A stretch of DNA of 64,000 bases from Aureispira anguillae (GTDB lineage: Bacteria; Bacteroidota; Bacteroidia; Chitinophagales; Saprospiraceae). The DNA lies in NCBI RefSeq assembly GCF_026000115.1, contig NZ_AP026867.1:5382001-5446000 (forward strand), given 5' to 3'. This document shows positions 29,201 to 37,795 of the stretch, in pieces (the first letter of the stretch is position 1; the number at the start of each line of letters is the position of its first letter). A program made the position numbers and the translations under genes. Under the pieces are notes generated by a model, which was given only the letters and a program-made list of their open reading frames with translations, ran no database searches and had not been told where the DNA came from.

Positions 29201-29325
29201 AACTAGAAACACTCAACTTGACCTATACTTAGCTTCTTTTATTTAGGGAGTAATATAGTGTGTATAGCGTCAAAGGTTACTATTCTAAAAACACATTTTC
29301 TAATTTAAGACATGGGTAGATTGGG

Positions 29326-30204
29326 TTATTTCTTTTTATCAAATTGATACAATTGATGTTCTTCTATAATCTCTAACAAATTATCTGCTTCTTGCAAGCC
29401 CATTTTTTGGAGTCCAGAAACCCAGACTTCATAATTTTTACCCGCCACTGCTCGCAATTCTTCAAAATGTTCTGCATTTAATTTTAAACTATTGGCTCGA
29501 AAGCTTGTCCATGCATTTTGATAATGGATGTAACACTCTCCTTCGTGCATTCCTCTTCCTGTTATTCCTTCTGCAAGATGATTGTCTGTACAAGTAATAT
29601 GAAAGTGATTGTTTCCTGTTTGTGCTAACTCTGATACTCCATAGTTACTGTGCAAAATAGACAACCCTAATATGACCGATGCAGGGATTCCAAATTTGTT
29701 CATTTCATTTTGAGCTACCTCTGAAAAACGGCTGATGTAGTTATTTTTTGCTTCCGCTGAAACAATTGCCATATTGGATGACCCACTAAATGCTGGATCG
29801 ACCATATCTGCAGTTATAACATCTTGCTCATGGCTCTCGTAGGATATAATACTAGCTTGATTGGTTTTGGTTGTTTTAAAATCCAAATTAAAGATTAAAA
29901 TCAAGGCAATAACAGCTATTCCTTTTGGCCAATGGCGTTTTGACATACCAACGAGTGCATCCTTTGTCAATTGGCGTTTTAGTTGTTGCCATTGCAAGGC
30001 ATAAAACAACGATTGAAAAATATGCTTGATAGAAATTTGTTGTTTATCTTTATTATCTTTTGGAATAACAATAGCGGTTTCTGTATTTTGTGCTTCTGCT
30101 TCTAGTAAGTCTATAATTTCCTCTTCTGGTATAGGAAGATGTTCTGTCACTAACACATCCTCACAAGGTTGGATATTGATGTTATTATTGTTGTTAGTTT
30201 CCAT
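29326..30204 (-). CDS. Membrane-anchored glucosaminidase-like (GH73-type) protein with altered active site
   Basis: 292 residues. A cytoplasmic N-terminal part (1-93) is followed by one membrane helix (about 94-108) and a periplasmic domain (about 155-285) of the FlgJ/LytG glucosaminidase type: FGIPASVILGLSILHSNYGVSEL and GNNHFHITC. In active members the segment reads ALES(G)xG and the Glu is catalytic; here the codon is CAC, giving His185. Activity on peptidoglycan is therefore doubtful. A good minus-strand promoter (30261-30293) precedes it. Confidence 0.75.
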   Translation of the reverse strand: METNNNNNINIQPCEDVLVTEHLPIPEEEIIDLLEAEAQNTETAIVIPKDNKDKQQISIKHIFQSLFYALQWQQLKRQLTKDALVGMSKRHWPKGIAVIALILIFNLDFKTTKTNQASIISYESHEQDVITADMVDPAFSGSSNMAIVSAEAKNNYISRFSEVAQNEMNKFGIPASVILGLSILHSNYGVSELAQTGNNHFHITCTDNHLAEGITGRGMHEGECYIHYQNAWTSFRANSLKLNAEHFEELRAVAGKNYEVWVSGLQKMGLQEADNLLEIIEEHQLYQFDKKK

Positions 30205-30260
30205 TGTTTTCTTTTTAAGACCTTATAATATTCGATAAACAAGTTCGTTCCTTGTTGTCA

Positions 30261-30293
30261 CAAATATAAAACATTTTGTTTCTAATTAACAAA
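30261..30293 (-). promoter_or_regulatory. Promoter of the glucosaminidase-like gene
   Basis: The minus strand shows TTTG (30293-30290), a 21-bp spacer and TATATTTG (30268-30261), a good match to the Bacteroidota consensus 57 bp before the start codon. Confidence 0.6.
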
Positions 30294-30326
30294 TATTTGT
30301 TTCATTTTTTAAAAACTTTTTGTTTC

Positions 30327-31028
30327 ATGCAGCTTTTTTATGCCCACCAAATTGAAGGATCTAAAGCATTTTTAGATATAGAAGAAACAAGGCATTGTAC
30401 CAAAACGTTAAGAAAAAACATTCATGATGTTATCTCATTAACAGATGGTTGTGGGGGCTTGTACGAGGGTAGAATTATCGAAATTTCAAAAAAAAGTTGC
30501 ACCCTTGAAATCATTAAAACAATTGAACCTAGGGATAAGAAGAATTTTCGCTTGCACCTCGCAATCGCTCCTACCAAAAACATCAATCGCTTAGAATGGT
30601 TCTTAGAAAAAACAACCGAACTAGGAATTGATGAAATCAGTTTATTGCTTTGTCAACGATCTGAACGCAAAAAGATACGCCTTGATCGCTTGGAAAAAAT
30701 CATACTTTCTGCGGCCAAACAATCCATCAAAAGTGTTTTTCCAAAAATCAATGACTTAGTTAAATTCAAAGACTTTGTTGCAAATGCCCAAGCTTCTTAT
30801 AAAGGAATTGCACATTGTAATAGCGACAACTTACCGCCTCTAAAAACTAAAATTCAAACCCAAAAAGAAATATTACTATTGATTGGTCCAGAAGGTGATT
30901 TTTCTTTGGAAGAGGTAGAATGGGCAACACAGCATGGTTTTGATGCTATCAGTTTAGGAAGTAGCCGCTTACGGACAGAAACAGCAGGAATAGTAGCTTG
31001 TCATACGGCACATTTAATCCATGCCTAA
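30327..31028 (+). CDS. rsmE: 16S rRNA (uracil1498-N3)-methyltransferase
   Basis: 234 residues from the ATG at 30327. MQLFYAHQIEG is the usual RsmE opening, so a longer reading from 30276 is not used. An N-terminal PUA-like domain is followed by a SPOUT domain with LLIGPEGDFSLEEVEWA and LGSSRLRTETAGIVACH, which form the knotted SAM site. It methylates U1498 of 16S rRNA. It is divergent from the glucosaminidase-like gene. Confidence 0.95.
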   Translation: MQLFYAHQIEGSKAFLDIEETRHCTKTLRKNIHDVISLTDGCGGLYEGRIIEISKKSCTLEIIKTIEPRDKKNFRLHLAIAPTKNINRLEWFLEKTTELGIDEISLLLCQRSERKKIRLDRLEKIILSAAKQSIKSVFPKINDLVKFKDFVANAQASYKGIAHCNSDNLPPLKTKIQTQKEILLLIGPEGDFSLEEVEWATQHGFDAISLGSSRLRTETAGIVACHTAHLIHA

Positions 31029-31049
31029 TTCTAGGGTGGCGCTTATACG

Positions 31050-31125
31050 AAAAAAGTGCTGCCCAATCAAGGACAACACTCTTCTTTCACCCATAAAAAT
31101 AACTCTAAACTGCGGCGTCTCTAAT
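31050..31125 (-). ncRNA. Possible minus-strand small RNA ending in a terminator (divergent third copy?)
   Basis: AGTGCTGCCC (31055-31064) / GGACAACACT (31071-31080) pairs fully only in minus-strand RNA, with two G-U pairs and a 6-nt loop, and five A residues (31050-31054) give the U-tract. No minus-strand gene lies upstream for over 2 kb. GCGGCGTCT at 31112-31120 resembles the GC(C/G)GTATCT block of the two elements at 49.8 and 50.4 kb. The terminator is well supported; the relation to those elements is weak. Confidence 0.4.
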
Positions 31126-31200
31126 CACCACAGCTTACGAAACTTCCTAAAAAAACAATTCTATTCTTAAACTTATTCTTATTAATTTTTCTATTTTCTT

Positions 31201-31323
31201 GAGGCCTAAGCCTCATTTTTAGTATTCATCCCGTTATACTTAAAGAAGGTTAAAGGTGCCGTAGAAAGGATTAACCTTAGGGAGCTAAGTCCTTTTCTAC
31301 AGCTACAAAACTAAGCTTGGGAT
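31201..31323. repeat. Palindrome-rich intergenic element, REP-like
   Basis: A GAGGC/GCCTC hairpin is followed by ATCCC (31228-31232) / GGGAT (31319-31323) enclosing AAGGTTAA (31246-31253) / TTAACCTT (31271-31278), GTAGAAAGGA (31261-31270) / TCCTTTTCTAC (31290-31300), and CTTAG-GGAG-CTAAG (31276-31289). Some stems are mutually exclusive. TTCATCCCG occurs here (31226) and again at 31881. This could be a degenerate REP element or a structured RNA. Confidence 0.4.
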
Positions 31324-31976
31324 AAAATATTGCTTTTGAAGTACTAGAACCGTTATTCGATACTTCTTCAGCATAGATAAGATTTTTCTTTTTTTTTATA
31401 TTTGTAATGATTTTTTATGGATACTTACTTACTCAATTCAAAAAAAAACAAAACAAATTAAATTATTTAAAATACATAAAGCACTTTAAGGCAATTATTT
31501 AAAAGCAAAATCTTAGCTTATTTATTGTTACAATTATATACATTGAAAATAGTATGCCAAAAAACTTTTTTACCTGCTTAATCTTTTCTAAAATATACTT
31601 AAAAACTGTTATCAGCCTATACCAAAAATTCTACTTCAAACTGTTTATCAAGCAATTAGCTTTCTCCTTTTATTTTTCTTATTTTTTTGTACTTTATACT
31701 GGGTATTGTAAAAATGAGGATAATAGGTATCAGGCAAACGTTTTTTTCTTTCCATTCTTAGAAAATAATAATCATCATGTATCAAAAGTATTTTGTTCTT
31801 GGCAACGCCTTCCCTTCCCCCCTCACATCTTTTTTGTTCATTATTGATTCATAATTTAATACTATACGATAATGTGTAGATTCATCCCGCTAAGAAAATA
31901 GACGGGTTAAGTGTTAGAAGCTCAATAATTCTCACTTTAATCTCTTATATTTGAATTCGATCACCAATAGAACAAA

Positions 31977-33443
31977 ATGACAATGCAATTCAAAATTTTT
32001 AAATATAGCTTATTCATTGCGATCAGTGCGCTACTGATTCAGTTGACGGCTTGTACCAAAAATCAATTTATCACAACTTCAGGTGCAGGCTTAGAGTTTT
32101 CGTTAGATACCCTAACCTTCGATACGGTATTTACCAATCTGGGCAATGCCACTCGACGATTTAAAGTATACAATCCCCATAATCAAATTATACGAATCAA
32201 CAATGTATACTTGGGAGGAGGCAATCAATCTGACTTTAAAATAAACATTGATGGTTTTACGGGAAGTGCCTCTTCGGATATAGAAATTCCAGCAAAAGAC
32301 AGCATTTATATTTTTGCGAATGTTCGTATAGATCCAAGCAATGGCGATGCAATTCGTTTAGATTCTATCCTATTTGAAACGGATGGAGGAGGTATGCAAA
32401 AAGTAATTTTGCACGCCTATGGCTGGAATGCCAATTATATTGGAAAAGTAGGATACCTAACCCGTATTACTAGTCCCAATCAAACTTTAACACTTAGCAA
32501 TACCAAGCCCTATATCTTTATGGGAATCATTTCTGTTGACAGCAGTTCTTGTTTAGTCATCCCAGGAGGAACAGAAATATATATGTTTGGAGGACCAACC
32601 ACCCGCCCTGGCGACCGAGCGATGTTATATATTGGTCATAACTCTTGTATTCGATCTAATGTAGGTGGTAATCTCAACAATCCCGTTATTTTTAAAACCC
32701 ATCGACTAGAAGAAGATTATCAGCTAATTACGTTCCATCACAATGGAATCTATCTCAGTACAACCAGTCGAGATAACATCATCCATGGTACCATTATTCG
32801 AAATGCGGTCGATGGCATTTTTGTAGATTCATTTTCAACCAATGGCAGCCCTAAATTAGAATTACACAACAGTAAAATTTACAATGTTGAACGATCTGGT
32901 GTTTTGGGTAGAGGTGGGCACATTCAGATGACCAATACAGTCATTGCCAATTCCAACCAGTTTAATTTTATTGGTATTCGTGGGGGCGTTTATAATTTTG
33001 CTCATTGTACATTTGCCAATGTTGGAGCAGGGCTAGTGAGTAGAAGTGAGCCGATTCTCAGCTATAGAAATTACGAAATACAGATTATCAACAATGTAGA
33101 AACAGCCGTTTCTGATGTAGGAATTGCCAATTTTACCAATTGTATTCTTTATGGAACAAAAAATGAAGAAATAGAGGTCTTGCAGGTGCCTTCTGCTCTA
33201 AATTTTACCTATAACTTCACCAATTGCTTGATGAAGGTAGACACTTTCAGTCAAAACATGACCGATTGCATTACCAATCAAGATCCAATATTCGTAGACG
33301 AAGATAATTTTGATTATAATATTGACACTACTGGTTCTCCAGCAAACGATGCAGGAATCGTCACCAGCCTTAATACAGATATTATTGGTCAAGTGAGACA
33401 TCCTATTGACCCAGCAATTGGGGCTTATGCTATTCCCGATTAA
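31977..33443 (+). CDS. Exported lipoprotein with right-handed beta-helix
   Basis: 488 residues. The lipoprotein signal ends LIQLTAC (Cys at about 26). The first domain (about 35-145) is Ig-like (FDTVFTNLGNATRRFKVYNPHNQ...IPAKDSIYIFANV). The rest has parallel beta-helix turns (LHNSKIYNVERSGVLGRGG, MTNTVIANSNQFNFIGIRGG, FTNCILYGT, FTNCLMKVD) and a closing GSPANDAGI...DIIGQVRHP segment typical of right-handed beta-helix proteins in Bacteroidota. It is probably surface or periplasm exposed. The ligand is unknown. It ends at a strong terminator. Confidence 0.8.
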   Translation: MTMQFKIFKYSLFIAISALLIQLTACTKNQFITTSGAGLEFSLDTLTFDTVFTNLGNATRRFKVYNPHNQIIRINNVYLGGGNQSDFKINIDGFTGSASSDIEIPAKDSIYIFANVRIDPSNGDAIRLDSILFETDGGGMQKVILHAYGWNANYIGKVGYLTRITSPNQTLTLSNTKPYIFMGIISVDSSSCLVIPGGTEIYMFGGPTTRPGDRAMLYIGHNSCIRSNVGGNLNNPVIFKTHRLEEDYQLITFHHNGIYLSTTSRDNIIHGTIIRNAVDGIFVDSFSTNGSPKLELHNSKIYNVERSGVLGRGGHIQMTNTVIANSNQFNFIGIRGGVYNFAHCTFANVGAGLVSRSEPILSYRNYEIQIINNVETAVSDVGIANFTNCILYGTKNEEIEVLQVPSALNFTYNFTNCLMKVDTFSQNMTDCITNQDPIFVDEDNFDYNIDTTGSPANDAGIVTSLNTDIIGQVRHPIDPAIGAYAIPD

Positions 33444-33473
33444 TTGATAAAAGTATACACCATATAGTTACTT

Positions 33474-33510
33474 AGGAACGCTTAATATAAGTTAGGCGTT
33501 CCTTTTTTTT
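33474..33510 (+). terminator. Terminator between convergent genes
   Basis: AGGAACGCTTAA (33474-33485) / TTAGGCGTTCCT (33492-33503) forms a 12-bp stem with one G-T pair and a 6-nt loop, then eight T residues. It overlaps the stop of the lycopene cyclase gene on the other strand. Confidence 0.85.
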
Positions 33511-34172
33511 AAGTAATCAAAAACCAAAATATTTGCCGCTACTAAGACAAAAGAATACAGCACATCCTCGATAGGTATTGTTCCCCATCTAAAATTAATA
33601 TTCTGATGATCATTATACCAAACAATAGGATTTGCTGTAAAGGCCCCTGTTAAAATACTATTCATCAGAAAAAAAGGAAGCATTGATAAAACTACTGCTA
33701 TTGGTAGATGTGGGTACTTTGAATCGTTCAAACCTAGTAGAGATACAAAAACTAAACAAACACTAGCAACCATACTGCTATACCATTTGCCCCACCCTAG
33801 ATAGAGTAATAGGACAGCATAACAGGCAATACACCCATAGAAAAAAAGATTAAAACGCCTATAACTGGTTGAAGAGGTATAGTATTGACAGCAGGCATAA
33901 ATAAATGTACAAGCAAAAGGTACCACGACAAAAAACAGCACTTCTTCGATTGGCAAATTGAAGAAATAATATCCTGTCAAATAATCGGGATTAAATCCCC
34001 AGATTCCCATTCTAGTGAAGTAATAGTCGTGGATTAAAAATGGAATACCAATTAATATTAAGGCAATACTCGCTTTTCCCCATGACTTAACATAAGCTAC
34101 CCTTTTATCAAAACTCAATAAAAAGGGAAAAATAATTACTCCCAAATCCAATAATAAATAAAGTAGCTTCAT
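33492..34172 (-). CDS. crtY: Lycopene beta-cyclase, CrtYc-CrtYd membrane type
   Basis: 226 residues, about six membrane helices, from the ATG at 34172; it overlaps the preceding stop as ATGA, so translation is coupled. Two lycopene-cyclase domains are seen: one around YYFFNLPIEEVLFFVVVPF and one around GTIPIEDVLYSFVLVAANI. This is the CrtYcd type known from Bacteroidota and haloarchaea. It should form a beta-ionone ring on one end of the linear carotene. It is the last gene of the carotenoid operon. Confidence 0.9.
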   Translation of the reverse strand: MKLLYLLLDLGVIIFPFLLSFDKRVAYVKSWGKASIALILIGIPFLIHDYYFTRMGIWGFNPDYLTGYYFFNLPIEEVLFFVVVPFACTFIYACCQYYTSSTSYRRFNLFFYGCIACYAVLLLYLGWGKWYSSMVASVCLVFVSLLGLNDSKYPHLPIAVVLSMLPFFLMNSILTGAFTANPIVWYNDHQNINFRWGTIPIEDVLYSFVLVAANILVFDYLKKRNA

Positions 34173-35269
34173 CCCTTTCGTTGTTGTTCTTTGTAAAATT
34201 TCCAAGGGACGATTAGTAAACCGAAACAAGTTCCCTCCTCTTTAAATCTATTCTTATGATGTACTTTATGGGCTTTCCTTAAAGCTTTAAAGTAAGGATG
34301 TTGAATTTTGTCAAACCACTTGAATCTACGATGAATTAATACATCATGCACTAAAAAATAAGTAACGCCATAAGCCAAGATCCCGAAACCAATACCAACA
34401 ACCCATTTATGCCCATACATCATCCCTAACATTATGCACAACCAACTTGGAATAGCATAAACCAAGAAAAAGACATCATTTTTTTCAAAAAAAGTAGTTG
34501 GATTGGGTTGGTGATGATCTTTATGCAAAAACCACAAAACACCATGCATAATGTATTTATGGGTGAACCAAGCCATAAATTCCATCCCTCCATAAGCCAA
34601 GAAAAAAGGAATAATAAAAGTAAGTGCCTCCATTGGTGAATCAATTAATAAGGTATTCAAGATATAAAAAAAGGCAAGCCATAGCCAAAATAAAAAATAA
34701 GCGGTCGAATTATGTTGCTTCGCTTTTGACAAATACCAAGCTGAAAAAATTGCTGCAAAAACATACCAACAAGCATAATTATAAAAAGGAACGATTCCAC
34801 CTTCCCAATTCCAAAAATCATACTGCATCGCAACAGGCTCAATCCAATAATCCAAAACAACAGCCAAAAAGGCTGATAAGAGCGCTTGAATAAAAATAGA
34901 GTGATGAAATACTCCCCATCTCATAATAACTTGTGTGCTCGCCACAATCACGCAATACCAATTAAGTCCTAATACAATTGGTACATTATAGAGCTTAAAT
35001 CCCAACTCATCCCCATATTCATACTGACCAAATAAGAGCCCTGTATTTGCCCCTACACATTCTATGATAAAGCCACCAAGAACAATTCCTAATAATGCCA
35101 CCAACTCCTTAGCTTTATCCGTTGCCGAACAATAAACCAATACTGCACAAAACAACATGTTTAGCCCCGATAGTCCTTCTGGGCGATTGGGTGATAAAAA
35201 CAGCCCCAATCCAATAAAGTGCACAACAATTAATACACTATAATATATACGATTTGTTCTAGGATTCAT
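34169..35269 (-). CDS. CruF-CrtZ fusion: carotenoid 1',2'-hydratase plus beta-carotene 3-hydroxylase
   Basis: 366 residues from the ATG at 35269, 11 nt inside the end of crtD; a longer frame upstream is less likely. Residues about 1-210 are a CruF-type multi-pass domain (GANTGLLFGQYEYGDELGF, VPIVLGLNWYCV). Residues about 220-366 are a CrtZ-type non-haem di-iron hydroxylase with all four His motifs: H237x4H242, H249xxH252H253, H308x4H313 and H334xxH337H338. The first half should hydrate the psi end and the second hydroxylate the beta ring at C-3. The two activities are usually encoded by separate genes. Confidence 0.85.
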   Translation of the reverse strand: MNPRTNRIYYSVLIVVHFIGLGLFLSPNRPEGLSGLNMLFCAVLVYCSATDKAKELVALLGIVLGGFIIECVGANTGLLFGQYEYGDELGFKLYNVPIVLGLNWYCVIVASTQVIMRWGVFHHSIFIQALLSAFLAVVLDYWIEPVAMQYDFWNWEGGIVPFYNYACWYVFAAIFSAWYLSKAKQHNSTAYFLFWLWLAFFYILNTLLIDSPMEALTFIIPFFLAYGGMEFMAWFTHKYIMHGVLWFLHKDHHQPNPTTFFEKNDVFFLVYAIPSWLCIMLGMMYGHKWVVGIGFGILAYGVTYFLVHDVLIHRRFKWFDKIQHPYFKALRKAHKVHHKNRFKEEGTCFGLLIVPWKFYKEQQRKG

Positions 35270-36719
35270 TGGCAATGAGTTGAGCGACAATTTTTGCAGA
35301 TTGAAGCGATAAAGGAATACCTCCTCCAGGATGTACAGTGCCTCCACAAAAATATATCTTGGGATAGGATTTAGAATAATTGGGATGGCGACTTAGAGCT
35401 GCCATTTTTTTGTTAGAAGAAGCACCATACAAGGCTCCCTCAATTGCTCCTGTGTCTAATTCAATTCCTTTGGGAGTCCAAACTTTTTCAGTTTGTATAT
35501 AATCGGATATTTTGGTCTCCAACATCTCCTCTAAACGAGTAATTAAGGTCTCTTTTATCTCCTGTTGATCTAATTTACTTAAGGATATTCCAGCAGGAAG
35601 ATTCAGCATTACAAACCAATTTTCAGCACCTACAGGCGCATCATTTTGATTCGCCTTTGAGCTAATATGAACATAAATCGTTCCTTCTAGAGGAATTTGT
35701 TTGTTCTCAAAAATTAGTTTAAACTCGTGTTTGTAATCTTTGCTAAAAAAAATATTGTGCAAACCTAGTTGAGGAAATTGCTTTCGAATTCCCCAATAAA
35801 AGATGAGCGCAGAACTAGAACGTTCTTGTCTTTTGTATCGTTTAGTTAAACTCTTGTCTTTCAAAATATATTGATAAAAAGCAAGGCAATCAATTGCACT
35901 AATTACTCGTTTTGTCTGATAAGATTGATCGGCACTGATCTCATATCCTCCCTTTATTTTTTTGCAACATTCAACTTCAGTTCCCAATCTAAATTTAACC
36001 CCTACCTCTTGCGCCAACTGGTACAGCCCCCCAACAATAGAATACATGCCTTGAGTAGGAAAAAACGTCCCAATATTTTGTTCTAAATGGGGAATCATAC
36101 TCAATATACCAGAAGCCTGATAAGGATTAGAACCATTATACGTAGCATATCGATCAAAAATTTGTACTAATTTAGGATGTCTAAGTCGTCTTGTATTTAG
36201 TTGATGTAAGGAAGCAAAAAGATTACTTTTAAAAAACTGAGGCAACAACCTAAAGAGCTTTTTCCAAGGCAATTGGTCAAATTTATGAATAGGATGTTCC
36301 AAAAAAAACTTTCCGATTTGATTGTATTTTTCAGCACTTTGATCCAAATAATAATCTAATGGTTTTCCATCAACTCCTAACTTTTCAACCAGTTCTTCTT
36401 TTAATTTTGATCTATTGGTATAAAAATGCAAGGGCAACGAATTGTAAAAAAAATACCGACAAGCCTCTTCTTCCTGCTGATATTGATAATAATCGGCAGG
36501 GTTACGACCATACAAAGCATATAACTCATCTACTAAATTAGGCATCGTAAATAAGGACGGTCCAGTATCCCATCTGTACCCCATCGAATGATGTTCGTTC
36601 ATTTTTCCTCCGACATAAGCGTTCCTTTCTAAAACCAACACATTATGACCGTTTTTTCTTAGGCGCAAAGCGACTGCAATCCCTGCAATTCCTGCTCCTA
36701 TGACAATGGTATCGTACAT
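35259..36719 (-). CDS. crtD: CrtI-family carotenoid desaturase, probably CrtD (C-3',4' desaturase)
   Basis: 486 residues with an FAD-binding N-terminus (TIVIGAGIAGIAVALRLRKNGHNVLVLERN) and the CrtI-family C-terminal CGGTVHPGGGIPLSLQSAKIVAQ. It is more distant from the other family member in the operon and is placed right before the CruF-CrtZ fusion. Hence the role of 1'-hydroxycarotenoid 3',4'-desaturase is inferred. It overlaps the next gene by 11 nt and starts 11 bp after crtB. Confidence 0.8.
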   Translation of the reverse strand: MYDTIVIGAGIAGIAVALRLRKNGHNVLVLERNAYVGGKMNEHHSMGYRWDTGPSLFTMPNLVDELYALYGRNPADYYQYQQEEEACRYFFYNSLPLHFYTNRSKLKEELVEKLGVDGKPLDYYLDQSAEKYNQIGKFFLEHPIHKFDQLPWKKLFRLLPQFFKSNLFASLHQLNTRRLRHPKLVQIFDRYATYNGSNPYQASGILSMIPHLEQNIGTFFPTQGMYSIVGGLYQLAQEVGVKFRLGTEVECCKKIKGGYEISADQSYQTKRVISAIDCLAFYQYILKDKSLTKRYKRQERSSSALIFYWGIRKQFPQLGLHNIFFSKDYKHEFKLIFENKQIPLEGTIYVHISSKANQNDAPVGAENWFVMLNLPAGISLSKLDQQEIKETLITRLEEMLETKISDYIQTEKVWTPKGIELDTGAIEGALYGASSNKKMAALSRHPNYSKSYPKIYFCGGTVHPGGGIPLSLQSAKIVAQLIANES

Positions 36720-36730
36720 ATTTTCATGCT

Positions 36731-37570
36731 CTATAATGCGTTAAAAGAATGAATTAGATAAGACTTTATATAAAGGTAGTACTTTGAATAGTTAGGAATT
36801 CTGATACGCTGAGACATTAGATCTTTAACTGTTTTTGCCTTTATCTTTTTTAGTAAGTTATAATAGTATGTGTAGGCAATATACACCCCAAATCTAGAGG
36901 TCTTGGGCAACATTAAAATCCCCTGATAAGCCTCTAAGAACTCTTCTTCAATCTCTTCCTCTATGGCTAATTTATTTTCTAGGGTTAATCCTTCGTGATC
37001 ATCAAGTGTCGGAAAATATAAGCGTCCCAAATTGCTCCAATCATCTTTTAGATCCCGCAAGAAATTAATCTTTTGAAAAGCAGAACCTAATTTCATAGCA
37101 TAAGGTTTTAGCCTTAAATAAGACTCCTCTTCTCCATAAACAAATATTTTTAGGCACATTAACCCTACTACTTCTGCCGATCCTAAAATATAGGCTTCGT
37201 ACAATGCTTGAGTATATTCCATCGGTTTTAAATCCATTTCCATACTCCTAAAAAAAGTAGCAATTAAAGCTAAATCAATTTGGTATTTATGAACAACAGC
37301 TTGAAATGCGTTGAGAATTGGATTCAAAGAAATTCCTTGGACGATAGCTTTATAGGTATCCTCCTTAAAATCAGCCAATAACTGCTCCTTTTTGTATCCA
37401 TGAAACGAGTCTACAATTTCATCTGCCAATCGAACCATAGCATAAATAGCATGAACATCATCTCTAATTTTTTCATCCAACGTAGAAACACTTTTGTAAA
37501 ATGAGGTACTATAAATTTTGGTAACATGCAATGATGCTACAACTGATAATTGGTCAAATAATGATTTCAT
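36731..37570 (-). CDS. crtB: Phytoene synthase
   Basis: 279 residues from the ATG at 37570; MKSLFDQLSVVASLHVTKIYSTSFY is the usual opening, and a longer upstream reading of 60 residues is rejected as palindromic intergenic sequence. The two Asp-rich motifs are present: RLADEIVDSF and FLRDLKDDWSNLGRLYFP. It joins two GGPP molecules into phytoene. The GGPP synthase (crtE) is not in this window. Confidence 0.93.
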   Translation of the reverse strand: MKSLFDQLSVVASLHVTKIYSTSFYKSVSTLDEKIRDDVHAIYAMVRLADEIVDSFHGYKKEQLLADFKEDTYKAIVQGISLNPILNAFQAVVHKYQIDLALIATFFRSMEMDLKPMEYTQALYEAYILGSAEVVGLMCLKIFVYGEEESYLRLKPYAMKLGSAFQKINFLRDLKDDWSNLGRLYFPTLDDHEGLTLENKLAIEEEIEEEFLEAYQGILMLPKTSRFGVYIAYTYYYNLLKKIKAKTVKDLMSQRIRIPNYSKYYLYIKSYLIHSFNAL

Positions 37571-37629
37571 TAGAAGTAGATTTATACATTTTATATGGAG
37601 AAGTTGTAAAAAAATGATCTTAACACCTG

Positions 37630-37715
37630 CGATCCAACCATAGCAGCCATCGGATCGGCAGCTATTTTTAGTCCCGTAGCTTCCAGCTACGAAACAAAAA
37701 ACGAGCTTTGCTCGA
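37630..37715. repeat. Palindromic cluster between crtI and crtB
   Basis: Several short perfect hairpins lie side by side: CGATCC (37630-37635) / GGATCG (37652-37657), CGTAGC-TTCCA-GCTACG (37675-37691) and CGAGC-TTT-GCTCG (37702-37714). The layout resembles REP/BIME-type intergenic repeats. It might also tune crtI versus crtB expression. Confidence 0.4.
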
Positions 37716-37795
37716 TAACTACTAGCTTTGATCTCGAAAATCAACAACATTTTTAAACAACTTCGGAATTACCTTTAGGTAAAATAGAGCCGTCT

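Larger units (their letters stand above)
31029..31976. other. 948-bp intergenic region with several structured segments
   Basis: Contents that can be supported are a minus-strand terminator at 31050-31080, a GAGGC-CTAA-GCCTC hairpin with T5 (31201-31219), and a palindrome-rich block at 31221-31323. From about 31330 to 31860 the sequence is A/T-rich low-complexity. A 97-codon open frame at 31554-31847 has Phe-rich composition and no recognisable domain, and is not called as a gene. Confidence 0.5.

Noticed and set aside
31554-31847. 97-codon open frame in the rsmE downstream gap
   Set aside because: Phe/Lys-rich composition follows from A/T-rich DNA; no domain, signal peptide or convincing promoter was seen.
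36731-37750. Longer crtB start at 37750
   Set aside because: The extra 60 residues come from the palindromic intergenic cluster; the conserved phytoene synthase start is at 37570.
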